DNA of 60,000 nt from Gnetum montanum (Eukaryota > Streptophyta > Gnetopsida > Gnetales > Gnetaceae). Below the pieces are notes generated by a model. It was not told where the DNA came from, did no database searches, and worked only from the letters and a program-made list of their open reading frames with translations. The stretch's first letter is position 1; each line of letters starts with the position of its first letter. Where the stretch lies: contig MNCI01035156.1 in the NCBI GenBank assembly GCA_015680685.1, positions 481,572 to 541,571 of the forward strand. Direction: 5' to 3'. This document shows, piece after piece, positions 12,331-24,012 of this stretch. The translations under genes and the position numbers were made by a program.

Positions 12331-13179
12331 TCTACATGACTTCTTTCAAAAATCAAGAATAGGTCTTAAGTCATACAAATCTTGACTAAATATTAAGTAT
12401 TATGAATTAAAATGCAAAAGAAAACAAAATGAATTTGTAGAAATTGAAACACTTTTGAAGCTAGAATTCATTCTTGTGGTCATGTAAAATAAAGAATAAA
12501 AATACATTAAATAATCACATGTTTGAATTAACAGTAGATTGAAGTCTTCTAGCCTACAATAAATCTTGATGTTGTGGATCAACAAAAATAACACAATGTC
12601 TTCCATGAGGCTAGGAGCCCATCCATTTGTATTTATTTCAATCTTGTTTTCTCTCATCTTGAAAGGGTAAATTTTGTAACCACATTGAACGTTTTAGTCA
12701 ATTACCCACTATGCATACATGAACGAGTATGAAACTGTTTGACTATGCATGAAATAGTGAAATGGCCAACTATCAGCTTCCCATGAATACCTAAGTGGGG
12801 AAACATTATTATAATGAGTAATTTATTCTTTCATTTTTCAGCTTTCCCATGTACTCCCCATCTATGAAAAAATAAATATGTTTGGCAAATAAAAATGGGA
12901 TCACTGCCATAGTTAATGTCTCATACTAAAATAAAAATTATCAATATCCTTTTGAATCATAGTGGTTACATGCCTAAATTTGAATATTTCCTTCCATGTA
13001 TCACAAAAAATGACATACTTTAAGTAAGCACCTTATGAACTATCTCTTTAAGAATGGATGATTTTAATCATTCAAGGTCTTACTATAGTAATCCCAATGG
13101 ATATGGCATAAACATTATGTGCACTTCAAGTAATTCCATTTATTATTCAAAATGTCTTTAGTGGTGTATAAATAAGAGT
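12331..13179. other. No recognised feature
   Basis: AT-rich sequence. The frame at 12400-12657 (minus) shows no known motif. Confidence 0.3.
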
Positions 13180-13700
13180 ATGAAGTAAACTATATATGAA
13201 ATAAAATAATAAGTTCCATATAATCCACATGATTTTCATATTACTTTGCTGACAATGCCTTAGTCATGTGATCAACAATAATTAGTTTAGTAGTAATATG
13301 CTAAATATAAACATCATACATATTCACTCTATCTTTAACAAGGAAGTTTCTATTGATATATTTGCTATAATTCCATTTTTATTAGAGTATAAACCTATAG
13401 CTAAGTTGTCACTTTTATTGGTCTTGCTATAGATTTAATGACTTTTAAACCAAAAATAACATTCTTAATGATCATGCCTATGAAATAGCTTTATGAAATG
13501 TAGTAAATTCTACCTTCAAGGAATTATATGAGAATTTCTTTACAAGGATGTTCACCTCTTTTAAGAGAAAAAGTAATCCTCTAGCTTAAACCTTTTAGGA
13601 AAGAAATTTCTTTGTAATAAGACTAAGAGACTACTTATATGTACAAGGTCTCTCATGTATATGACTAAGAAAAATCAATTTTTTCTCACTATTTTTAAGG
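13180..13700 (-). pseudogene. Copia RNase H 3'-end remnant
   Basis: The minus strand gives the characteristic end of a Copia polyprotein around 13215-13300: an 'HITTKLIIVDHMTKALSAK' stretch, then 'YENHVDYMEL'. This corresponds to the usual 'ADxLTKxL' terminus. Weak RNase H-like sequence (starting 'CDNLAI') precedes it. Frameshifts and stops break it. It lies just beyond the viral remnant on the same strand, but the 'LTKAL' type of ending is a Copia trait, so I keep the two apart. Confidence 0.55.
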
Positions 13701-13867
13701 TATATACATTGATAAAAAAATGTTTTGAATAAAACTAAATGAGATTATAATATTCTAAAACTTTATAATGACATTATTAGAAGGCTTATTTTATTTCTTT
13801 AACTTGTAAATCTAGTGACTATCTCAATAGAAATCCTTAGGATATTTCATTCAAAACATTATTTTCA

Positions 13868-14650
13868 CAGATATTTAGTGTATCTCTAATTCAAAATGAG
13901 TCACCAAAGCCATGATAATTCTAAATGAATATTTCTTTAATACTCTGGAATTGTGTCTAAAATGACCAAATTTCTTCTTATGTTTATACATGAATTTTTT
14001 GGTCTTGATCTTTGAGCACATAAGAAAGAGGACTTCTTTAATAAGCTCACATATTTCTTCAAAGATCATGGCTTCTATTTCTTTACTTCTTGCTTCAAGT
14101 TTAGCTTTATAATGATCTTTGAAGTATTCAAGGAAGAGAACAAGAATGTTGTTTTAGCAATGTTGTCATGAAGCAAGCCACCAGTGTAATACCAAATAGT
14201 CATTTGGTGAAGATATTAATATAATTTATACATATATTCAATCTTGGCTTTAAGGAAAAATTCTCTATCATTGTTGGCTAGTTCAGTCTTAATACCCATA
14301 AACTCTTTTATTAAGTCATTAAAAAATATTTATTACAAGAATTTAATAATTCTTCTTTTATGTTTAATGATTAAGTGGAAAGAGTTTCCCACTACAAACA
14401 AAGAATATGAGTAAATACAAAGACAACACTTTGGATTGCTTCTTGAATAGATATCCTATGTAGAATAACATAGGTATCTATGAGACCTCTAATTTTTGGG
14501 TTGTTAATTATTTTTCTAGATAATCTACATTATCAATATTAAATTTATTTTGTTTTGTTGGAATAGTGAAAATGTTGGAAATATCTGGAATATCTACATG
14601 CATATATTGTATACCTGACTAATGAGAATGGATAGATTGGGAATATACCT
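13868..14650 (-). pseudogene. Caulimovirid coat-protein-like region, C-terminal part
   Basis: A frame open for long stretches, ending as a 64-aa frame at 14069-13875. It includes Lys-rich sequence with a Cys and several His (CSKIKTKKFMYKHKKKFGHF), reminiscent of the basic tail that precedes the zinc knuckle in caulimovirid coat proteins. A helical, Gag-like stretch lies before it at about 14070-14400. The classical CX2CX4HX4C knuckle is not visible. Stops interrupt the frame several times. The assignment rests on position and character, not on a diagnostic motif. Confidence 0.45.
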
Positions 14651-14999
14651 ATGTAAATTTACTAGCATATATTTGTTTGGCTTTTTCTTTTACTAAAGTC
14701 ATATGTGCATTCTTAGGAGGATATGATATACATGTACCAATAGTTGGAATAGGACATTTAGGTTTAGAAACTGAAGGTTTGCTTGTAGGAAATAGATGTC
14801 ACTTTATGTTTCTTTGAATACCTCTAATACTCTATTTATAAGTTTCATGCTCTTGTATAGATGATAGGTAGCCTCATTGTTCCAATTCTAGAGTTTGACA
14901 ATGTCACATGAATCATCAACTTTTTCAACACCTTTCATATAGATTGTAAAGAATTGATGAGATGTATTTTGAGAAGTAGAAGTCTCACTTTCTTAAATT

Positions 15000-15800
15000 A
15001 ATCTATTTGTGTAGCACTAATTCTTTTACTAGGGTGCTACCATTCTTTTAAGCCTTTGAACTCATAGACATATTGATTCTTAATGCTCTCTTTTTCAGCA
15101 TGTTTCTTTTGAATTTCCTTTTCTTTATCTACCAAGGCATCTATTTTCTCTAAAGGAATGGACTGAAGTTTTTTAACTAACTATTCTATTTCCCTAGTTA
15201 ATTTTTTTATTGTCTTTTCTTGTTGATGGGAAAAATGGAAATACTGTCAATTACCTAATAAAGCATAAGTAGGTATTTTTTGATACTTTTGTGGATTTTC
15301 AATATTTTTGATTTTTTGTTTTAATGAGAAATAGAAATATATTTCACTATCAGTATCATTCAGGAACTCATTTATTTCTTCATTATTATACTATATAGGA
15401 TTACTAGAAGAAGGAATGGATGAAAGAAACTTAGCTATTTCTTCTTCAACATTGAAAGGATCTTCATCAAACCTTGGAGGAGAACTAAGATCTAGCTATG
15501 AGGAGAGTGAGGCTCAAAGTGGAGTGGGAACTCTTTATTTGAATCCATTTTTAAAACTTCAAAGACTTTAATGATATTAATGTTTAACAAGGATGCACAT
15601 TCCTTACACCTATAGTTGTGGGTTTGTTTCTAAAGTTGAAGGTGAGGGCAAGAGTGATTAGTAACCATGATAGATCTAGGTTGCTCAAACTCAAAAGTTG
15701 ATGGTCTAGAGATGAAGGTTTCCTCAACTAAAGAAGATTCATCAAGAATGATAAATGCCTTTTTAAAGAATTGGCTGAGGAATCTAGTAGTATAATATCA
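15000..15800 (-). pseudogene. Acidic/coiled region between MP-like and CP-like parts
   Basis: One minus-strand frame reads through most of this interval with a few stops. It is acidic and Ser-rich near 15400-15500 (for example DLSSPPRFDEDPFNVEEEI). Then comes a Lys/Glu-rich, coiled-coil-like stretch (LEKIDALVDKEKEIQKKHAE) near 15100-15150. Caulimovirid polyproteins commonly carry an acidic and coiled-coil linker between movement and coat proteins, which fits the position. No enzyme motif seen. Confidence 0.5.
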
Positions 15801-15959
15801 TCATGTGTAAATTTCTCAATTTTAAGGGTAAGTAAGTAATGACATTTAGGCATTTTTGTAGATCCAAAGAACGTTGTTTATGGATTTGTTAGTTTGTAAT
15901 AGGATTGGAATGGATCATCTAGAAAACAATAAGTTATAGGTAACCCTTCTAAGTTAATA

Positions 15960-16648
15960 AAAATGCCACATTCAACATTTGAAGTACCAACCTATATAAC
16001 CTTTTAACTAAAGGGAATAAGGGTAGGAATCATGATAGTGAAATAGAAACAAAAATACAATCGAGAACCTATCATAGCATATACAAAACCAACTTCCATA
16101 GAAATAGAAATATATAGAAGAAGCATAAGAGATTTGAGAGTATTAGCATCATTAAGGAACATCATAATATTAGGTAAAGTGATTATGCTAGTATTGAAGT
16201 CTAATTGAGCCTTGGCCTGAGATATTACAACTTGTTTATACTTCATTAATCTCTTATTAAGAATAGTAATGAAATATGAACACTATAATCTATAATTAAA
16301 TTTTGGATGTATCATAATAGAGAATTTTGCAAAATGAATATAATTATATCCCATGAATTACCATTTTCTAATATCATCTCAGTTGAAAACGTTAAGGTAA
16401 ACAAGACAAAGTCCTTGGCTAGAAATTTCTAGATTGATTTTAGAAATTTTAAAGCTTTTAGAAGATAGATTAAATTTAAAGTTATTTGTACCATAAAGAT
16501 TAGACATAAAGGGTTTAGGAGGAACTAAAGTTTTGGAACAGTCTACCTTGGAAACAAATTCACTTATTCTAGCAAAGTATAGGATAATTAGTGTACATGG
16601 GACTTCCATGAAAATAACTTGTAGGGTGTGAATTACAAAAATGAACAA
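15960..16648 (-). pseudogene. Movement-protein-like region
   Basis: Two minus-strand frames, 16648-16379 (89 aa) and 16246-16004 (80 aa), separated by a break. The first contains a basic and hydrophobic pattern near 'KVDCSKTLVPPKPFMSNLYG'. The second contains 'FLNDANTLKSL' and then a beta-rich hydrophobic block, comparable in order with the 'LRD-R-F-SLL' and 'G-VYF' core of 30K-type movement proteins. The match is by eye and weak. Its position directly after a Met primer site is the stronger argument. Confidence 0.4.
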
Positions 16649-16783
16649 AATATCTCTTTCCTAATGCCTATACATTGACTTCAATGGGCCTTATGTAGTC
16701 TAAAGCTTCATAGATCTAAGATCAAAAGGAAATTCTTCTAGTCTCAAACACTAGTTTTGTTGAGAGGGAAAAATTGAACACAT

Positions 16784-16796
16784 GCTTTGATACCAA
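16784..16796 (-). other. Initiator-Met tRNA primer-binding site (viral remnant)
   Basis: On the minus strand the sequence is TTGGTATCAAAGC, one change from the TGGTATCAGAGC complement of plant initiator-Met tRNA used by caulimovirids. It lies about 135 bases before the first movement-protein-like frame. Confidence 0.65.
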
Positions 16797-17124
16797 CTCT
16801 TAAGCTCTCTAAAAAAAAATTGTAGTAAATATAAAAATAGAGATCACTTAAGCGTAAGACTAAAAGATTTATTATATGATTCAAATATTTACAAGAACTC
16901 AAGGGATGCTTTAGAATGAGCTATGCACTTCTGACTCTAGATGCCTCCTAATGATGCCTCTTGAGGTGCTTAAATAGATAAGCTAGCTAATAGATGGCTT
17001 CCAGCAAAAAGTAAGGCAGGCAAAGGGGAATAATTTTATTTACATAATATTCATACATATGGTATGAAATACAAACAAAAATTAAGTCACTAACTATGTG
17101 CAATGTAAAGTTAGTGAAATAGTA
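16797..17124 (-). promoter_or_regulatory. Leader/intergenic region with TATA and polyA-like signals
   Basis: No open frame. On the minus strand a TATA-like 'TATCTATTTAAGC' lies at 16967-16980, and about 90 bases later an AATAAA-containing 'ATATAATAAATC' (about 16868-16880), followed by the primer site. TATA, then polyA signal, then primer site is the arrangement expected for a pararetrovirus with a terminally redundant transcript. Confidence 0.45.
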
Positions 17125-17930
17125 TCAGGCACTATCTTCAAATGAGTTGTCTGACCAAATATGGTTATTTGAAGATGAAAGATCATCCTGCCCCACTTTC
17201 CAGCATGTTAAAGGAATCTCACGCTTGATATATAATCCTTCAGTATGAACATAGGGGTTCATGAGATCATGGAATAATAAGATTTTCAATGTTCCTTACC
17301 CAGTAATGATGCACCAAATCACATATGTTAATAGTGTATATATCCTTATAATATTCATAATTAGTAGGTAGCGTATTGGACTTATGTCTTCTAATATAAG
17401 AGTAAATGTACCATGATAATGGTTCACCATATTATCATTCATAGAATTCTCTTACCATGGGATTAGCATAAAAAGAATAACCATTATCATTATTTTTTAA
17501 ATATATAAAATCTGTTAGAGTTCCTTGGAAGAAATGGGAAGGTTGGCAGTCATAAGAGTTTCACCAAGCTCAAAAAGTGGGATTGGATCCTTCACAAACA
17601 TCAAATGTTTGTTGGAAATCATGGTATTGAGTATCAAAATTTTGTAATGGCCAAGTTCACAAGATAAGCTTAGAGTCTAAAGGAATAGCCAAGTTAAACA
17701 ATGTTACCATTGCAAGCTTATTATACCAAGAGGTTCTTTGAGTATGTATAGAACCTAGCCTATGAGAAATAGCTTAACATGCATGCCATGCATCCAAATA
17801 ACTAATAAATCTCATAAAGCTAGTATTATTTCTTTTAGAATATGTCAATAAATTTTAACCATGTCTTGGATTATCTCACCAAAGAAGATGAGTATAGCTT
17901 ATTTCCCAACCTTCACTATTAAAGATTATT
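17125..17930 (-). pseudogene. Unknown aromatic-rich ORF before the viral leader
   Basis: One minus-strand frame runs from about 17930 to 17210 with several stops. The three TGA codons and one TAA in its middle are each one C-to-T or G-to-A transition from Trp or Gln codons. It is rich in Trp, Tyr and Phe (for example SFMRFISYLDAW; YEYYKDIY). Near 17270-17210 the reading shifts to a neighbouring frame that ends at 17127-17125 with an acidic tail (NHIWSDNSFEDSA). It is not protease, RT or RNase H. Its place just before the leader matches where some endogenous caulimovirids carry an extra ORF of unknown function. Confidence 0.45.
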
Positions 17931-17997
17931 ATCAATGAAATTCTCAGGTTAAAATATTTGTAAGAGAGTTAGTTTTACTAGAAATATATTCATAAGT

Positions 17998-18880
17998 TGA
18001 TGAATCATTTAATAGGTTGCATCGATGGGCATGCATCGACATAGACCTATCAATGCACGGCTAGATGCATTGATGTAGATGCGTTAATGTAGTATCAAGT
18101 TTTGCTTATATAAATTGCATGTATCCACCACATTTATATCATGTTAAGTCAATAGTGTATCCAAACTCTTGCAATTTCTTCTACTCTTGTAGTTTCTTCC
18201 TATCAGAGTTAGAATATTTTCTGAGTGCCTGCAGTAGGACTTTAAGGATTGTATGGCTTCTTATTCAAACATCAATGTACCTAAACACTTTGTTATGTTG
18301 ATAATAATTATGAGATTCTTGAAATTTCTTATAGCACTTTAGAATAGTTTAATGTTTCCATTATAAACTTTATTACTTATGCATTTGATATTTGTGAACT
18401 TAGTTAACTAATATCCCTAATAATCACACATAAGTACAACTATCTCAAACATACCATTAATGGTTGGTAATCCTAGTAGTGTTATTGCTTGGTATGCCCA
18501 ATAGCCTAACACTTGGTAACCCAACAATGTTCATAATGAGTTTAGGATGTGCACAGAAGGTGCTTAAATGCTTATGTTAGGATAGTTACATTAATGAATT
18601 AGATAATTAATTAGTAAATTTACAATTAATTACCTTTTTTATCCACTTAGATTAAATAAGATAAAATATAAAAATATAAATAAAAATCATGTGCCTTGGC
18701 TTACAATTAACCATACACTTGCACTCCCACAAGTAAAGCCAAAAAGACAATGATCATATTCCAAGTTACTATCTTTGTCCATTGTGCATTTAGTGGCTAA
18801 GTCCATGGAATTTGACCATATTAGTAGTGCATCACTTGTGGTTTGTATGGTTGAGTATAGGGACTACTTGCTACTCATCA
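17998..18880 (+). repeat. G1 5' LTR
   Basis: Starts TGATGAATCA and ends CTACTCATCA, giving inverted ends TGATGA/TCATCA. The first 100 bases hold several 'tgcatcgatg'-like elements. A 'gcttatataaatt' TATA candidate lies near 18105. The end is followed at once by the primer site. Confidence 0.75.
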
Positions 18881-18905
18881 TTGGCACTATTGTTAAGGAT
18901 TTTAG
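18881..18905 (+). other. Decayed tRNA-Asp-type primer-binding site
   Basis: TTGGCACTATTGTTAAGGAT aligns with TTGGCGTTTTTGCCGAGAAA at the same position in G2 (54957-54936). Both derive from the TGGCGCCGTTGCCGGGG complement of tRNA-Asp. Confidence 0.65.
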
Positions 18906-19199
18906 TTAACTAAGAGTGCTACATAGGAAAGATAGTGAAAACATCTAATGATGTTGTAAAGGAAATTAATGCTAAATCATTAAAATAAATAATAATAAGA
19001 AATGCACACTATTTTGAAGAATCAATGATATGACTTCTTCTTGCAGGGAATATTATCCATCATCATTTGTAAGTGGATCCAATCAAAAGCAAGAAGGCAA
19101 AAAGACAAAAGTGCCCCAATAGTTCAAATTTTTCTATACTCATCCAAATTATTACACTTTGGATTTTACTTCATCCTACATCACGATAAGTAGCTATGA

Positions 19200-20985
19200 T
19201 GGAGGAACATGGAATGTAACATCTTATTTCCTCTCAATTGATCTATTCCTGTGATGCGATTAAATAGTTTCATCAAGTTGGGCATTACCAAACTTAATGC
19301 AGAGTATGAAGTTCAAGACCATGCTTATCTAGATTATCATCCCATAGAGGCTGAATGGAAGAAAGATTAACAAATGAAAGCTTGATATAAGGCTTTAAAA
19401 GTTAAAAGATTTTCTAACCACTTGTTACTTCAAACATAGAAAGAAACTAGGGACTGCTTTTCTGGTGTCTCCCAATACACAGATTCTCCCCTTCTTTTTG
19501 ATGGGGAGACCTTTAACTAATGGTTGTAATCAACTATGAATAATCTTGGTGATGGGAAAAATGGGTCTCAAGATCAAGGGGTCTCAAAAGATGGTAATCA
19601 TAACTATTCATCTAGAGGTAGAAACAATGATAGGTACAAGGAAAAAGATAAACATGGTGATCAAGGTACGAACCAAAAAAGAGGAGGTAGTAGGCATCAT
19701 TCTAGTGTTGATTCTCCTTCCTCTTCACCTTCATCATCATCCTCATCATCTTCCTCCTCCAACTTTAATAGAAGAAGTAGATGCCAAGGCCATTGAAGAA
19801 GAAATAAAGATCATGATGGAGATGAACAGTGAAATAGGGATGATTGTAGATCCCACCAAGACAATAAGGACCAAGGGCAAGAGCAATAGTGAGGGGATGA
19901 ACATCACATAGATCGAGGACACAAAAAGATTCATAGTAGGCATCATAATCATGATAAGGATTGCATAGATTGTTATGACTATGATGAGCCCCTACTAGCT
20001 ACCAAAAACACATTAAATATTTTAAAGACTATTAGAATTCAAACCAGGCACTTGAAAGATAGTCACATGAAATGGTTGGATATGAACAATATTTTCAAGT
20101 TTGAGGTTGGATACAATTCAAATTCAAAAAATCAATTGTAATCCTTTCATGATGATTGTGTCTTGCAAAATGTGGAGAATAAATGAAAAAGGCTGAAACT
20201 ATTTCCAAGGACACTCATAAAGAAAGTAAAAAATTGATATTGATCCTTGGAAGCAGAATCTATTTGATGATGGAGTACAATACCAGAGCTATTCAACAAC
20301 AAATACCAAATGTACTCTAGAGTGTCCAATATGAGGAGGAAAATCCATGGGTGGAATCAAGGCACTTGTGAGTCCTTGGATGCAACCATGGGTATGTACT
20401 ACTCTTTGTTTCATTCATGCCTAGGCCATGGATACTCTCAATGGGATCAGCTATACAATATCATAGATGGGCTTAGAACTAAAACAAGGAGAATCCTTGG
20501 GATCTATTCCCAAGGAAGACTTTCTAAGCTAAGGATTAATCAAATTCAAAGGCTCATTGAGCAAGTGGCCAAAGAGAAAGGAGAGCTAAAAAGCCAAGAA
20601 AGTGCAGAAGAATATAATAAAGACGTCTCCATCCATAAGAGGGAGGTCCATTTTTGTGAGAATGAGGAGGAGGTATCAATTAATGAATTGGTGTAGAGGA
20701 AACCCATGTCAATCCAAATATCTATTACCATAATATTTTTGAAGGTTGATAAAATATGGGACTCCTTGGATGAGAAGTTCCAAACTGCTCTAAAGATTAT
20801 AAAGGAATGTAAATATTAAGGAGGTAGAGATTGTGAACAAAGGAAGAAGAAGAATGGTGAATAGGAATATCATGAAAATAAGGGTAAAACTATAATAATT
20901 TAGGAGGTTCCAAATTCAGAATCTAATGATGAGGGTTGTGAAATCTATTGACAAGAACATCCTAATGAATGTTGCATTATAGAGT
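19200..20985 (+). pseudogene. G1 gag remnant
   Basis: Pieces in order: a hydrophilic His/Arg/Asp-rich stretch with a poly-Ser run (19536-19796), a segment with 'HMKWLDMNNIFKFEVGYN' (about 20060-20120) shared with G2, a 128-aa frame at 20310-20696 ending in Glu/Lys-rich coil, and a zinc-knuckle relic near 20939-20974 (C-E-I-Y ... EHPNEC, second Cys changed to Tyr). At least one frameshift near 20300 and many stops. A Pro/Tyr/Gln-rich linker follows to about 21300. Confidence 0.65.
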
Positions 20986-21559
20986 CACACTTACAAGAAT
21001 TTTTTATGTATGCTTTAAATCCTAGATTGGCAAAACAATAAACACTCAAGAGTTTATTTTATTCACAAGGCAAATATCAACAAAAATTCCATTGACAAGC
21101 CTATAATCTGAGAGGAGTGTCACCTCAACCTCAAGAGCAGTACCCTTATCGTCAACCTGATCCCTATGGGTACTACATTTAGTAGCCAATATTTTCACAT
21201 GACTCTTCTAGTCATGTTTCCTTTCCATACCATTACTACCCTCTAGAGTAATACAAAGTACCATCTCTAAGAAGGGAGTCTTCATTTTCTTTCTATCTTT
21301 CTCAATAGTCATCCACTCCTACACCACCATCATTAACTCCTTTGATAGCTACTCCATTCATGCAAGGTGAAATACTTGCCCAGCCATAGCAAAGAAAAGC
21401 TATGAATGCAATAAACTTATAACTAGCTTCTTAGTCAAATGGTCTTGAATACAAGCCTCACAAAAGGTCATTTTTTAGAACAAATAGTTCCATAAAACCC
21501 TCACAAACACCTACGGATATTAACCTTACTACATCAACCTATGAAAATTCCATTGAGCA

Positions 21560-22290
21560 GCCTTCAAATCAAAGCACTTGCCAATTGGACACTATCATGT
21601 TGACCCACGTAGTCACAGATTGGATCAAGGCTAGTCATCTTCCCAAGAAAAGATTTGATCCTAGGAGTTCCCTAATTTATTTACAAATCACAAAAAATGA
21701 ACAATGTAAGACTCTTTTGGATTAAGATCCATAGTTAACTTGATTTTGCAAGAAATGTACAAATCCTAGAACCTTCCTCAACTAAAAAGTAGTAGCATTA
21801 GATTGGAGTGAGAAAAAGAATCCATTACTTTTCCTTTGGGATTAGTGGAAGACATTGTGACCATAGTTTTTGGATGGTCATATCTTGCTAATTTCTTGAT
21901 CATCCATGTGGAGAATTGTAAAGGGTTCTTCCCTATCATCATGGGGAGAGCATGGTCAAGCACCATTGATGCCAGGTTGGAGATTTGATACCTTTCCTTG
22001 AAAATTTTGAAAGAAAATGAATTTGACAAGATCGACAAGAAGAGAGTTCCATGCATCACATATAGTGACACAAAGTGCCATTACATGCAAAGATTGTGGA
22101 CCATCAAAGATACATCAATTCAAGCATGCAATCAATATGTAGAGATAATAGAGGTGCATGTAGACAACAACCACTAAATAGGAGGGTACCTAGTGGTTGA
22201 CCATAGATAATGAGACTGGATTAACCATATGCATAGAACTAGCTTAGAGCCTCACAAGTTCTTATGTTGATAGCATGGACAAGTGGGAGT
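21560..22290 (+). pseudogene. G1 protease-region remnant
   Basis: Translated across stops, this region parallels G2 at 52400-51620: 'VTDWIKASHLPKKRFDPRSS' in G1 matches the G2 frame around 52290-52240, and the G2 frame at 52073-51891 matches G1 at about 21815-21990. It sits between the gag knuckle and RT, where the aspartic protease belongs. The D-T/S-G triad is not clearly readable. Confidence 0.5.
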
Positions 22291-22599
22291 AGATATATCA
22301 CCATCTTTCTAATGAACAAAGGGAGATTGATTGGGAAGAGTTGGAGATCCTAGAAGCTTTCAAGTAAGAGCCCCTTGAGTTAAAGGCTTTAACAATAGGA
22401 ATGGAATATGCTTCTTAAATAATGGAAAGTTGGCCATTATCAATGCTATAGTTGCTTCTGCATAGAAGAAGAAACTGTTGGAAGTTGTAAAGAAATGGCC
22501 AACAACCTTCACCTGGTCATATCATGAGTTAATAGGAATAAATCCAAGGATATGCCAGCACAAAATTTATACAAATTCCTTCATCAAACTAAATAGGTA

Positions 22600-23065
22600 G
22601 CCAAAAAGATGTTTAAATCCAAAGCTTAAGTAGATTGTCAAGAAGGAGATTGAATAGATCCTCAAGTCTAGGTTTATTTACTCATTGCAGATAGCAAGTG
22701 GATTAGTCCACTTATGGTCCTACCAAAAAAAGGAGGAAAGTGGAGAGTCTGTATAGACTTTTGGCTATTGAATATGATCACTTACAAAGATCATTTTCCA
22801 TTGTCATTTGTGGACCAGGTACTAGATACCATTGTAAAGCATAGTTCCTACAACTTTCTGAATATTTATAGTGGCTATAACCAAATCCAAATTGCACTAG
22901 AGGGCCAAGCCAAGATAATGTTCGTAAGTCCCTAAGGGAATTTTGCATAAAAAAAGATGTCTTTTGGCCTATATAATGCTCTTGCCACATTTCAACATTT
23001 GGTCCTAAGCATCTTCCAATAGTAGATCAGTAGCAGGGTAGAGGTCTTCATAGATGACTTATATC
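22600..23065 (+). pseudogene. G1 reverse transcriptase remnant
   Basis: The 22714-22935 frame is unmistakable Ty3/gypsy RT: 'VLPKKGGKWRVCIDF', then 'ITYKDHFPL', then 'YSGYNQIQIALE'. After a stop, 'MSFGLYNALATFQ' and the catalytic box 'VFIDDL' (about 23045-23062) follow. The Asp usually preceding the 'SGY' motif is Asn. Several stops; inactive. Recognisable pol ends just after the catalytic box. Confidence 0.85.
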
Positions 23066-24012
23066 TACAAGGCTACCTTTGAGCAAGCCTTGGATCACCT
23101 TGAAACAAAGGCATAATGGTAAGGCCATACTTTAGGTATAACATCATTGTAAGGAAATTCTTTAAAAAATATATTGTAAGAATTATGTAATTTTAGTTAA
23201 AACCAAACTTAGAATTCCAATTTAATAAAAAACGTTATAAGGGGATATGAACTATGTCAGCTATAATATAGAATAATTAATGCATTATATGAATGTTGTC
23301 AATCTTCACTATGCAAATCTCACCATGTTGAAAATTGGATGCCCAAGAAATGAAGTGGAGAAATAAGCTATAAAAACATTTACACTATTTGATGATAAGA
23401 ATAAGCTACATGACAAGACAAAGAGGAAGTTATAAGAAGCATAGGCAAAGTTAGAAGTTCTCTAAGCATAATACAATAGGTAATGTGATGTTGTAGAAAA
23501 CCTAGCAAAAATATTGGTAAAATACTAGGTATTAAAAGATAGAGTAAGAACATTTGATATTAAGCATAAATGTTTTGCTACTTGGTTTGCACAAGAAAAC
23601 AAGATATTTTTCAATCTTTCATGTCCATGGGAGATCTCAACAATTTTCACTTTAACTAATTTAGCTTGGATCATTAATGATCCATGCATATATATTAAAA
23701 AGTATTAGGCCTTACAAAATCATTTTATATAGAAAGTCAAGTTGCCAATCCACCATAGAAGCCACCACAACAAGAGGAGCCATCACCACTTGGAATAACA
23801 TGAACACCTACTATCGAAGCATATTTTTAAAACATGTACTTTTATACCTTTTTTGATGTATGTTCAATGTTTTTTCTTTTTGTAAACCACTCAAATAGAT
23901 TATATAATGTAGCACATAAGTCAATTACTTAAGTCACCTTCACAATTTTGTAATAAACTCAATCCTTATTTTATTTAACTAAAGGATAAGTTTTTAGTTA
24001 GTTGTGGAGGTA
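23066..24012 (+). other. G1 3' internal region and polypurine tract
   Basis: Decayed sequence. One stretch near 23390-23480 is Lys/Gln/Glu-rich and coil-like, but I assign no product. The end, 'gttgtggaggta' (24001-24012), is a weakened polypurine tract; the equivalent at 41665-41680 on the minus strand is the better preserved 'TTGTGGGGGTATGATGAAT'. Confidence 0.5.

Larger units (their letters stand above)
13868..17930 (-). mobile_element. Endogenous caulimovirid (pararetrovirus) remnant
   Basis: On the minus strand the order is: an unknown ORF (17930-17125), a non-coding leader with TATA-like and AATAAA signals (17124-16797), an initiator-Met tRNA primer site (16796-16784), a movement-protein-like region (16648-15960), then an acidic and a coat-protein-like region (15800-13868). 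This is the layout of Caulimoviridae read from the replication origin. Protease, RT and RNase H are missing; the remnant ends near 13868. Its other side is cut 68 bases before the gypsy LTR at 17998. All coding parts carry stops and frameshifts, so it cannot be functional. A retrotransposon with a Met primer site is the main alternative, but no flanking LTRs were found. Confidence 0.6.

Noticed and set aside
13180-13700. RNase H of the caulimovirid remnant
   Set aside because: The 'MTKAL' ending followed by 'YENHVDYM' is a Copia terminus, so I did not count it as viral.
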